Positions 46,165 to 53,551 of a DNA stretch of 64,000 nt are shown in pieces. This DNA comes from Rhodoluna sp. KAS3 (GTDB lineage Bacteria > Actinomycetota > Actinomycetes > Actinomycetales > Microbacteriaceae): positions 496,001-560,000 of the forward strand of contig NZ_AP026910.1 in NCBI RefSeq assembly GCF_026000575.1, in the 5' to 3' direction. The notes under the pieces were generated by a model. The model ran no database searches. It saw only the letters and a program-made list of their open reading frames with translations, and had not been told where the DNA came from. The first letter of the stretch is position 1. Every line of letters begins with the position of its first letter. A program made the position numbers and the translations under genes.

Positions 46165-47154
46165 TTACTGCTGGCTTTTCGCTTCAGCAGCAGCGTTAGC
46201 ACTTCGGATGGTTTTACGCAGTTTCTTGTCTGAAACTTTGCGTTCACCCATGTGATCCGGGTTCCAAACAGCCAAGTCCTCATCGGCAAACTCAGGCTTG
46301 GCCTTCGTGGTTTTGAAGTCGGGAAGAACTGCGCCAGGTGCCAGGCGGCGGGCAGTAACCAGGAATCCTGTGTGCCCAATCATTCTGTGCTCCGGACGCA
46401 CTGCCAAGCCCTGTAGGTGCCACCCGCGAACCATGGATTCCCAGGCCTCTGGCTCGGCAAACAACTGGCTCTTTTTCAGAGCCTCGGTAAATCGAGAAAG
46501 CTGAGTAACCGTCGCAACGTACCCGATGATGATTCCGCCCGGAGTCAGAGCATCTGCACATTCTTGAATGCATTCCCAAGGTGCCAACATGTCGAGCACA
46601 ATTCGATCGACAGATCCAGGTTCGGTCTTTTTAGGTAGTTCGTCCTGAAGGTCACCCAGGTGAATGTTCCAGTTGTCTGGAACCAGGCCTAGATTGGTAG
46701 CCACGTTGGCACGGGCAATTTCGGCAAATTCAGAACGGCGCTCGAACGAATCGAGTGTTCCGTGATCACCAATAGCCCGCAGAAGATACATGCTCAGGCC
46801 ACCAGAGCCGACGCCGGCTTCAATCACGCGGGCACCCGGATAGATGTCGCCCATCACGACAATCTGTGCCGAGTCCTTTGGGTAGATGATGTTGGCGCCT
46901 CGTGGCATAGACAAAACAAAGTCACTTAGAAGTGGGCGGAAGGCCAAGTATTCAACACCGGTTTGGTTGGCAATTACTGAACCTTCAGGCTTGCCGATGA
47001 TGTCGTCGTGCATCAAATCACCTCGGTGGGTGCCATAGCGCGCACCCTCAACCAGAGTAATTGTGTTTAGTCGACCTTTTGGTCCGGTGAGCTGAACTCG
47101 ATCACCGGCACGGAAAGGACCGGTAGGTAGGCCGGCATCGCTGAGTTTTGTCAT
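46165..47154 (-). CDS. trmI: tRNA (adenine(58)-N1)-methyltransferase TrmI
   Basis: Methylates A58 (and in some species A57) of the tRNA T-loop. The 329 residues have an N-terminal beta domain (FRAGDRVQLTGPKGRLNTIT), the substrate-side motif IYPKDSAQIVVMGDIYPG, and the AdoMet site GARVIEAGVGSGGLSMYLLR, followed by DRIVLDMLAPWECIQECADA. The C-terminal tail is basic. In Mycobacterium tuberculosis its homologue (Rv2118c) lies next to the Pup-proteasome genes; those are missing here. Confidence 0.94.
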   Translation of the reverse strand: MTKLSDAGLPTGPFRAGDRVQLTGPKGRLNTITLVEGARYGTHRGDLMHDDIIGKPEGSVIANQTGVEYLAFRPLLSDFVLSMPRGANIIYPKDSAQIVVMGDIYPGARVIEAGVGSGGLSMYLLRAIGDHGTLDSFERRSEFAEIARANVATNLGLVPDNWNIHLGDLQDELPKKTEPGSVDRIVLDMLAPWECIQECADALTPGGIIIGYVATVTQLSRFTEALKKSQLFAEPEAWESMVRGWHLQGLAVRPEHRMIGHTGFLVTARRLAPGAVLPDFKTTKAKPEFADEDLAVWNPDHMGERKVSDKKLRKTIRSANAAAEAKSQQ

Positions 47155-47164
47155 GGTTTCCTAT

Positions 47165-47821
47165 CTAAAAAAGATTACGAAGGTCATCGACGGTGACTCC
47201 CACCAAGGTCGGCCATATGATCCGACCCGGGATGTTTGGAATCTCGATGAAATTTGGTACGCCGATCGCCTTGGTTCCGGCCGCCTCGGCACTTCGAAGG
47301 CCGGTATTTGAATCTTCAATTGCAACGCAGTCGGTTGCATCCACCCCGAGCAGCTCCGCCGCACGCAGGTAAGGGTCTGGAAACGGCTTTCCCCTGGCAA
47401 CGTCGTCGCCGCCAACGATTACATCGAAGGCCTTAAAAGGGATTTGATCCGCGACTTCCTGTGCCATGTGATGGAGTGACATGGTTACGAGGGCAGTCTT
47501 GATGCCAGCTTCGCGGAGTGCCAGCAGGAGCTCCTTTGCGCCCGGGCGCCAAGGCACCTCAACCGCCAACTGCTCCCTGACTCCATCGGTGAGTCGAGTA
47601 ATAATTTCGTGCGGATGTAACGAGCTGTCAAGTTTCTCTTTGATTACTTGTGATGATTCATAAAGACTCATTCCAATTAGGTCAAAGCCATCCTGCTGGG
47701 ACCATTCACGAGAGTGAGCAGCTGCGAGATCGCGTTCGCTTTTCATCCAGTAGTGCTCGGAATCAACCAGCGTGCCATCCATGTCCCAAAGGACTGCTGC
47801 AGGCAGCTGATTTTTCAACAT
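47165..47821 (-). CDS. HAD-superfamily hydrolase
   Basis: Phosphatase-like enzyme of the HAD subfamily I (beta-phosphoglucomutase or phosphatase type). The 218 residues carry motif I LWDMDGTLVDSEHYW near residue 11, motif II TALVTMSLH, and motifs III/IV around GKPFPDPYLRAAELLG and CVAIEDSNTGLRSAEAAG. The substrate cannot be told. GGAG before the ATG. It heads the reverse-strand run HAD-trmI-FKBP-pafBC, and is divergent from the PAC2 gene. Confidence 0.9.
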   Translation of the reverse strand: MLKNQLPAAVLWDMDGTLVDSEHYWMKSERDLAAAHSREWSQQDGFDLIGMSLYESSQVIKEKLDSSLHPHEIITRLTDGVREQLAVEVPWRPGAKELLLALREAGIKTALVTMSLHHMAQEVADQIPFKAFDVIVGGDDVARGKPFPDPYLRAAELLGVDATDCVAIEDSNTGLRSAEAAGTKAIGVPNFIEIPNIPGRIIWPTLVGVTVDDLRNLF

Positions 47822-47894
47822 AATGCTCCGATTTTACCCTTGCCCGCTTCGCTTAGAGTTTTACTTGAAACATCCAAAGGTTCAGGGGAACAAA

Positions 47895-48767
47895 TTGACT
47901 CATCGTATTTTTGCCGGCCGCACGCTCGTTGTGGCTTTCGAAGGCTGGAATGATGCCGGGGAATCGGCCAGCAACGCGGCTAAGTTTTTGGCCAAGCAAC
48001 TGAACTGCGATGTAGTTGGCGCTGTGGACCCTGAAGACTACTACGACTTTATTTTTACTCGGCCAAGCGTTGCCTACGATGCCTCGGGGAATCGAGTGAT
48101 CAACTGGCCAGCAACCGAAATGTGTGCACCGGGAGTGGACGTTGTTTCAGAATCTCCAGAGTTGGGTCGCGTGCACCTACTGATTGGCACGGAGCCAAGT
48201 CGCCGTTGGCAGACTTTCACGGCAGAGGTCATGGAAATGATTGAGGATCGTGAAATTGATGCTGTCATTTTTCTAGGGGCCATGCTCGCAGATGTCCCTC
48301 ATTCTCGACCTATTTCGGTCACTGCAACCAGCCAGAATGAGGCTGCACGCGCTGCATTTGATCTAGAACGGAGTCACTACGAGGGTCCAGTCGGAATTTT
48401 GAGCGTCCTCGGCGTCGCCCTTGAAAAGGCTTCTATTCCATCGATTGCCTTATGGGCATCAGTACCGCATTACGTGCACAACACTCCATCGCCGAAGGCA
48501 ACCCTCGCTTTGCTTAGCGAACTCGAGAAGTACCTCGGCGTTCAATTTGAACACGGTGAGTTGGCGCAAGAGGCCTTCGATTGGGAACGTGGAATTGACG
48601 AAGCCGCTGAGGCAGATGAAGACATGGCGGGTTACATCGCTCAGCTCGAGAAAACCCGCGATGAGGTTGAGTCACCAGCTGCCTCAGGAGATGCCCTGGC
48701 GATGGAATTTGAGAAATTCTTGCGTGCCTCAGAAGAGAAGCCAGACGAGGACGATTCTGCCGTATAG
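47895..48767 (+). CDS. PAC2 family protein
   Basis: Actinobacterial member of the PAC2 family, related to proteasome assembly chaperone 2. I choose the TTG at 47895 (290 residues), with AGGGGAA just upstream and the conserved LVVAFEGWNDAGESASNAAK starting soon after. An ATG at 47823 lacks a ribosome binding site. Other family stretches are LLIGTEPSRRWQTFTAEVM, VIFLGAMLADVPHSRPISV and ASVPHYVHNTPSPKATLALL. Function unknown. It persists although no proteasome genes are seen in the window. Confidence 0.87.
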   Translation: MTHRIFAGRTLVVAFEGWNDAGESASNAAKFLAKQLNCDVVGAVDPEDYYDFIFTRPSVAYDASGNRVINWPATEMCAPGVDVVSESPELGRVHLLIGTEPSRRWQTFTAEVMEMIEDREIDAVIFLGAMLADVPHSRPISVTATSQNEAARAAFDLERSHYEGPVGILSVLGVALEKASIPSIALWASVPHYVHNTPSPKATLALLSELEKYLGVQFEHGELAQEAFDWERGIDEAAEADEDMAGYIAQLEKTRDEVESPAASGDALAMEFEKFLRASEEKPDEDDSAV

Positions 48768-48784
48768 CTCGGTAGGACGCTCGG

Positions 48785-49627
48785 CTATGCGCTGAGCACG
48801 CCCGTTGAGAGCAAAACCAGCAAAGTCGAACCGAGAGCCACTCGCCAGATTACGAATGGCAGGAATGAACCTCGGTTTAGGTACTTCAGGAGCACCACAA
48901 TAACGCTGTAACCGACACCAAATGAGACCAGGGTTGCAACTGCTGTGGCTGCCAAGTCAGCCGTGGCTAGGTCCTGGTAGGTTTTGGCAAATTGGTAAAA
49001 ACCGCTCGCTATTACCGCTGGAATAGCCAACAGAAAGCTGTATCGCGCCGCTGCCTGACGCGAATAACCCATCATCAAGCCCACCGAGATTGTTCCGCCA
49101 GATCGAGAAACACCAGGAATTACTGCCAAGGCTTGACCCATTCCAAACAAAAGCCCATCTCGGGTGGTCAGGCTATCGATGCCCTTTTTGCGCTTGCCGT
49201 AGCGGTCAGCTGCGCCAAGAAGTAGTCCAAACACAATCAGAGTCACCCCGATTACCCACAGGCTCCGAAGCTGGTTCTCAATGAGGTCCTGAAACACGAG
49301 GCCGATGACAACCACTGGCAGACTGCCCAAGATAATCAGCCAGCCCATTTTGGCGTCTTTAGCGGCTTCGATGGTTTGCGGGCGGCGTTTCGAAAATGAC
49401 CCGAAAAAAGCTCGGATGATACGAACGATGTCGCGCCAGAAGTAAAGCAGCACGGCAAGCTCGGTGCCAAGCTGAATGGTTGCAATAAAAGCAGTCAGTT
49501 GGGGTTTGGACATGTCGCCAAGCCCCAGTGCTTGCTGAGCAATTTGCACGTGTGCGCTTGAGGAAATGGGTAAAAACTCGGTGAGACCCTGAATGATGCC
49601 GAGAATTACTGCATCAAATGGATTCAC
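48785..49627 (-). CDS. uppP: Undecaprenyl-diphosphatase
   Basis: Membrane phosphatase that recycles the undecaprenyl carrier used by MraY and MurG. The 280 residues have about eight membrane segments and the two catalytic motifs QGLTEFLPISSSAHV near residue 14 and VIPGVSRSGGTISVGLMMG near 165. GTG start overlapping the stop of the small gene upstream (GTGA). It is convergent with the PAC2 gene, 17 bases apart. Confidence 0.96.
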   Translation of the reverse strand: MNPFDAVILGIIQGLTEFLPISSSAHVQIAQQALGLGDMSKPQLTAFIATIQLGTELAVLLYFWRDIVRIIRAFFGSFSKRRPQTIEAAKDAKMGWLIILGSLPVVVIGLVFQDLIENQLRSLWVIGVTLIVFGLLLGAADRYGKRKKGIDSLTTRDGLLFGMGQALAVIPGVSRSGGTISVGLMMGYSRQAAARYSFLLAIPAVIASGFYQFAKTYQDLATADLAATAVATLVSFGVGYSVIVVLLKYLNRGSFLPFVIWRVALGSTLLVLLSTGVLSA

Positions 49628-49836
49628 TCAGATTCGTCCTCGGCAAGGCCAATTGGCAAGTATTCCTCGAAGTTCTCGCTCAGAGATTCCTCGTAGTTGA
49701 GAAAGGCATCTTCAAGCTGGTAGTAGGCCTGCTCAACGGCAGGATCATCCTCGCCGCGTCGAGCCGACAGAGCCTCAAAATGCCGCTCTAATGAGGCGAT
49801 GAACTGTTGCAGTGCTAGTCGAGAATCTTGAGCCAT
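49624..49836 (-). CDS. Small acidic protein of unknown function upstream of uppP
   Basis: The 70 residues are acidic and helical (SRLALQQFIASLERHFEALS, AYYQLEDAFLNYEESLSENF). No known domain is recognised. Its stop overlaps the uppP GTG start by four bases, so the two are co-translated. A TANNNT element six bases before its ATG suggests that the pair is read from a leaderless message. That clear start and the coupling support it as a real gene. Confidence 0.75.
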   Translation of the reverse strand: MAQDSRLALQQFIASLERHFEALSARRGEDDPAVEQAYYQLEDAFLNYEESLSENFEEYLPIGLAEDESE

Positions 49837-49842
49837 AACCCA

Positions 49843-49848
49843 AAACTA
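49843..49848 (-). promoter_or_regulatory. Candidate -10 element for leaderless small gene-uppP mRNA
   Basis: On the reverse strand TAGTTT is followed by exactly six bases and the ATG at 49836. No ribosome binding site. Confidence 0.45.
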
Positions 49849-49949
49849 CCGCTATTTTTCGCTTAGGGGTAGCACTAGCGGTCTATTTAGTCAGCCGGTT
49901 ATCTGGTATTGTTGCTCAAGTTGTCAAAGCTCAAAACTGACAATCACCT

Positions 49950-50032
49950 GTCCGGGTGGCGGAATGGCAGACGCGCTAGCTTGAGGTGCTAGTCCTCTTA
50001 TGAGGGTGGGGGTTCAAGTCCCCTCTTGGACA
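49950..50032 (+). tRNA. tRNA-Leu (anticodon GAG)
   Basis: An 83-base class II tRNA. The acceptor arms GTCCGGG (49950-49956) and CTTGGAC (50025-50031) pair with two G-T pairs, and A50032 is the discriminator base. The anticodon stem CTAGC/GCTAG encloses the loop TTGAGGT, giving anticodon GAG, which reads CUC and CUU. A long variable arm (CCTCTTATGAGG) marks it as leucine type, and GGTTCAAGTCC is the T-loop. CCA is not encoded. Confidence 0.97.
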
Positions 50033-50034
50033 CG

Positions 50035-50066
50035 AAAGCCCTGGTCCTCCACGACCAGGGCTTTTT
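50035..50066 (+). terminator. Intrinsic terminator after tRNA-Leu
   Basis: AAAGCCCTGGTC, short loop CTCCAC, then GACCAGGGCTTTTT. It begins three bases after the tRNA and also lies just beyond the end of the convergent amylosucrase-like gene. Confidence 0.93.
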
Positions 50067-50073
50067 CTTATGC

Positions 50074-51996
50074 TTAGGAAAGCCACAAGACTTGGTACGG
50101 CTCCAACTCCAAACCGTCGCCAAGGGCAAAACTTTGACCGGAAAGTCGGTCGGTCACCCAATCCGGCAGCGCCAAAATTTCGTCTCGCGATACCCATCGT
50201 CTGGTCTCAGTCAAGTTGTAAAGCTGAATCACGTTGCCGCTCGGGTGGATTCGTTCAAAAATAGCCACCCCGTGCCCCTGACCAGCTCTCACCTTGGTTG
50301 CAACGGCAGCGTGCAGAGAAGGAAGGTTCAATCTCGCTTGGATCAGGTTCTCCATTGCTTTTCGGACGCGAGTAGCTGGGGAACCCGGCTTTTTCCCTTG
50401 GGCGGCATCCTCGGCAACCTGCCAAGGCATGGCAGGCCGGTGAATCCAGCGGTTATCGTCTCGTTTGGTTTTATCCTTAACGAAATCATCGTCGTTGAAT
50501 AAGGCAATCTCGTCGCCCATGTAAAGCAAAGGGATGCCGCCAAAACCAAACACCATTGCATAGGCGCAAATGTATCGTCTGATGGCAAGGTCAACTGCGG
50601 CTTTATCCTTGCGCTCTAGGGCACCCTGGATGCCGGTCAGCGCAGCTGCAGTTCCTGATGTTCGTCGTTCACCCGAGTGCTTTTCAATTTGAAAGTCCAC
50701 TCCCCTGGCTTCTGAACCGTAAAACTTTCCGGTGTAATAATCCGCCAAGAACATTCGATGGTCATGTCCGTTGATTCCAACGCGATGCGCGTCACTGTCG
50801 TCAATTGCCCAGCCGATGTCATCGTGGCAACGCAGGTATACGCCCCAGGCGGTGCTGGCCGGCATAGCGCCGAAACGGGCCATAACGAGCTCTAGGAGCT
50901 TGGTATCCTTTGCTGCAATTGCTGACCAGATCTGAACCATAAGGCTGTTGTGGTAGGCCATGTCTGAAACTTTGCCGGCGTGCTTGCCTTCACCCAGATA
51001 GGCCCCAACTTGTGCCGGACCGACGATTGCCTCAGCCTTGTAAATCATCGACGGGGTCAAGATTTTTGAGAAAGCCCGCAGCGCCTGGGTAATTGCATGT
51101 ACCTCTGGTTCGCCCTGGCAAATGGTGCCCATGCGTTTCCAGATGAAAGCAATTGCATCTAGTCGTATGCAGTCAACGCCGTGATTCGCAAGGTTCGCAA
51201 TAATGTCCGCGAACTCACAAAATACTGCTGGATTGGCCCAATTCACATCCCATTGATAGGAGTTGAAGGTTGTCCAAACCCAAGCCTCCATCTCTGGATT
51301 CCAGGTGAAGTTTCCGGGCGCGAAATCTGGGAAAACCTCGGGCAGTGATTGCTCAAACTGGTCAGGAATTTCGCGGTCAGGATAGGCGTAGAAATAATCG
51401 CGGTATTTTTGGTCACCTTGCTTGGCCTTTTCAGCCCATTCGTGTTCCATCGCGACGTGGTTTAGCACTAGGTCCAATGTCAATGAAATTCCGGAGGTGT
51501 GCAACTGTTCGGCTACTGCGGCTAGTTCGGCCATCGTGCCCAAGTCCTTGCGCAGGGCACGGTAGTTCATAACCGCATAGCCACCATCGCTTTCACCGGG
51601 GCGTGGCTCGAGAATAGGCAGAAGGTGCAGGTACGAGACTCTTAGTTTCTTGAGGTAATCAACTCGGTTGGCCAAGCCCTTGAGGTCTTTGTCAAACAGG
51701 TCGGTGTAGCACACATACCCGATGGTGTCCGGGCGTTGAAACCAATCTGGGTTGAGCACTCGCTCGCGGTCGCGCTGTCTCAATGTCTCACTGCGCTTGC
51801 CATGCTGATCGACCATGATGTCAATTAGCGGCCCAATCACATCGGTCAACTCGTAGGTGGCTTGCAGGCCCTCGATTAGATCCCCACCCCAACGATCGAA
51901 ACGATCCAATAAATCTGCGTCACCGCGTTGGCTCAGATCTAGTTTCTTAGCCAGCGCCGCTCTTGCGCGATCGAATTCGGTAACCTTTGGTGCCAT
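50074..51996 (-). CDS. GH13 amylosucrase-like alpha-glucan synthase
   Basis: Family 13 sucrose-acting enzyme closest to amylosucrase, which turns sucrose into alpha-1,4-glucan and fructose. The ATG at 51996 (640 residues) has AAAGGAG six bases upstream; a GTG at 52002 would touch that site. Predicted catalytic residues: Asp280 in CIRLDAIAFIWKRMG, Glu322 in IYKAEAIVGP and Asp392 in RCHDDIGWAID, close to Asp286, Glu328 and Asp393 of the Neisseria enzyme. A helical N-terminal domain and a C-terminal beta domain flank the barrel. No signal peptide. A sucrose hydrolase or phosphorylase activity cannot be excluded. Confidence 0.87.
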   Translation of the reverse strand: MAPKVTEFDRARAALAKKLDLSQRGDADLLDRFDRWGGDLIEGLQATYELTDVIGPLIDIMVDQHGKRSETLRQRDRERVLNPDWFQRPDTIGYVCYTDLFDKDLKGLANRVDYLKKLRVSYLHLLPILEPRPGESDGGYAVMNYRALRKDLGTMAELAAVAEQLHTSGISLTLDLVLNHVAMEHEWAEKAKQGDQKYRDYFYAYPDREIPDQFEQSLPEVFPDFAPGNFTWNPEMEAWVWTTFNSYQWDVNWANPAVFCEFADIIANLANHGVDCIRLDAIAFIWKRMGTICQGEPEVHAITQALRAFSKILTPSMIYKAEAIVGPAQVGAYLGEGKHAGKVSDMAYHNSLMVQIWSAIAAKDTKLLELVMARFGAMPASTAWGVYLRCHDDIGWAIDDSDAHRVGINGHDHRMFLADYYTGKFYGSEARGVDFQIEKHSGERRTSGTAAALTGIQGALERKDKAAVDLAIRRYICAYAMVFGFGGIPLLYMGDEIALFNDDDFVKDKTKRDDNRWIHRPAMPWQVAEDAAQGKKPGSPATRVRKAMENLIQARLNLPSLHAAVATKVRAGQGHGVAIFERIHPSGNVIQLYNLTETRRWVSRDEILALPDWVTDRLSGQSFALGDGLELEPYQVLWLS

Positions 51997-52109
51997 TGCC
52001 ACTCCTTTGTGTGTCCCAAAATTCTAGGTCCGTTTACACACAGATATTGGTCACTTTTGAGAACCGTTGTCATCCCGTGATTCAATTCCGCACGAGGCTT
52101 CAGCAAAGT

Positions 52110-52115
52110 TAGACT
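52110..52115 (+). promoter_or_regulatory. Candidate -10 element for leaderless sirtuin mRNA
   Basis: TAGACT within GTTAGACTTG, then seven bases, then the ATG at 52123. No ribosome binding site. Confidence 0.5.
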
Positions 52116-52122
52116 TGCTGTG

Positions 52123-52959
52123 ATGTCAGAGAGAGAATCGCTAGGCGCGGCTGTTAGCTACAGCATCGACTTTGCGCGCGATCGCATTCAGGGCAAGCGT
52201 TTGGCGGTGCTCACCGGAGCGGGAATTAGTACCGATTCCGGAATTCCTGACTATAGAGGTGCCGGACGCGTTGCCAAGCACCCAATGACCTACGACGTTT
52301 TTGTTGGGTCTAAAGATGCTCAAATCCGGTATTGGTCGCGAAGCTACATCGGTTGGGATCGTATAGCCAATGCCAATCCAAATCAGGGTCATTTTGCCTT
52401 GGCCCATGCAGAAAATTTGGGTCGTGTCGCACAGGTCATCACTCAAAATGTTGATGGTCTGCACCAGCGGGCCGGCTCTAAGCGGGTCATTGACCTTCAT
52501 GGCCGCCTGGATCGGGTCACCTGCCTAAACTGTTCTCAAGAAATGCACCGTTCCGAGATGGATGCTTTGTTGCGTGAACTTAATCCGGGCATTAAAAAGG
52601 ACGAATCCTTTGAATTTACGCCGGATGGCGATGCCGAAGTGGACCTGGCAGACGGATTTCAAATACCAAGTTGTGACAACTGCGGTGGGATTCTAAAACC
52701 GGACGTTGTTTTTTTCGGTGAATCGGTGCCGTCGGACCGAGTTGAGCACGCTATGACCACCCTGGACCAAGCTGAGGCACTGCTCGTTGCCGGAACCTCC
52801 CTATCGGTCAATTCGGGACTTCGTTTTGCTCGCCGAGCTGCAAAAGCCAAAAAACCCATCATCATTGTCAACCTTGGTGTGACCAAGGGTGATGAGTTGG
52901 CATCCGTAAAGATTGAGGCAAACACCTCACTCGTCCTAGAGAGACTCCTAATTGACTGA
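52123..52959 (+). CDS. Sir2-family NAD-dependent protein deacylase
   Basis: Sirtuin that removes acyl groups from lysine using NAD+. The 278 residues contain the NAD site LTGAGISTDSGIPDYRG, the catalytic TQNVDGLHQRAG and IDLHGRLDRVTC, and two zinc cysteine pairs (CLNC and CDNC) separated by a longer than usual insert of about 50 residues. GTSLSVNSGLRFARRA ends the Rossmann part. ATG at 52123 chosen; a GTG three bases earlier is possible. The downstream histidine phosphatase gene overlaps its end by eight bases. Confidence 0.92.
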   Translation: MSERESLGAAVSYSIDFARDRIQGKRLAVLTGAGISTDSGIPDYRGAGRVAKHPMTYDVFVGSKDAQIRYWSRSYIGWDRIANANPNQGHFALAHAENLGRVAQVITQNVDGLHQRAGSKRVIDLHGRLDRVTCLNCSQEMHRSEMDALLRELNPGIKKDESFEFTPDGDAEVDLADGFQIPSCDNCGGILKPDVVFFGESVPSDRVEHAMTTLDQAEALLVAGTSLSVNSGLRFARRAAKAKKPIIIVNLGVTKGDELASVKIEANTSLVLERLLID

Positions 52960-53551
52960 GACTGTAATCGGATTACTTCGCCACGGCCAAACCGATTGGA
53001 ACATCGACTTCCGCTTGCAGGGAGTGACTGATGTGCCCCTAAACGAGACCGGGATGCGACAGGCTCGGCTTGCTGCAACCGCGATTCGTTCTGAAGACTG
53101 GGATTTTGTCCTGACCTCGCCGCTGTCCCGCGCCAAAGAAACAGCTCGCATCGTTGTTGAGCTTTCCGGCCTCCCAGAACCTCAAATCGAGAATTTGCTG
53201 CTTGAGCGCTCTTTTGGCGAGGCCGAGGGTTTGAGGCATGAAGAATGGCGAGCGAATTATCCAGACACCAACAATGTTCCTGGTGCCGAAACTTTGGAAA
53301 CACTCGAGGATCGAGCCTGGCGTTTATTGGACCATTTGGCAGCGAATTACGCGGGGCGCCGTGTGTTGACCGTCTCGCACGGTGCCTTGATTCGCAAACT
53401 GCTTGGAATGGTTAGCCAGGGTGAGTTCCCGCGCGATGGCGAAAGGCTTTCAAATGCCTCAATGAGTATTTTTACTCACGGGCCAGATGGCTGGAGGATC
53501 ACCGAGTACTCTCCCGGCGAATTGGTGCCATTAGACACAACGGTTATTTAA
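52952..53551 (+). CDS. Histidine phosphatase (phosphoglycerate mutase-like)
   Basis: Member of the histidine phosphatase superfamily. The 199 residues begin almost at once with the catalytic LLRHGQTDWNIDFRLQG, followed by LTSPLSRAKETARIV, LLERSFGEAEGL and the second histidine in VLTVSHGALIRKLLGM. The length fits cofactor-dependent phosphatases such as CobC or GpmB relatives; the substrate is not clear. TTG start inside the end of the sirtuin gene. Its stop codon is directly next to the stop of the convergent glycosyltransferase gene, with no bases between. Confidence 0.88.
   Translation: MTETVIGLLRHGQTDWNIDFRLQGVTDVPLNETGMRQARLAATAIRSEDWDFVLTSPLSRAKETARIVVELSGLPEPQIENLLLERSFGEAEGLRHEEWRANYPDTNNVPGAETLETLEDRAWRLLDHLAANYAGRRVLTVSHGALIRKLLGMVSQGEFPRDGERLSNASMSIFTHGPDGWRITEYSPGELVPLDTTVI

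Noticed and set aside
46113-46379. Upstream extension of the FKBP lipoprotein frame
   Set aside because: It overlaps trmI and would hide the lipoprotein signal peptide that starts at the TTG at 46112.
49921-49943. Inverted repeat TTGTCA...TGACAA just upstream of tRNA-Leu
   Set aside because: Only six-base arms with an 11-base gap; lies in the tRNA leader, with a possible -10 (TATTGT) at 49907-49912. Too weak to call an operator.
52021-52049. LacI-like half-site and -10 element upstream of the amylosucrase-like gene
   Set aside because: TAGAAT on the reverse strand is a fair -10, but no -35 is seen, and CGTTTACA lacks its second half. Mentioned with the enzyme but not called as a site.
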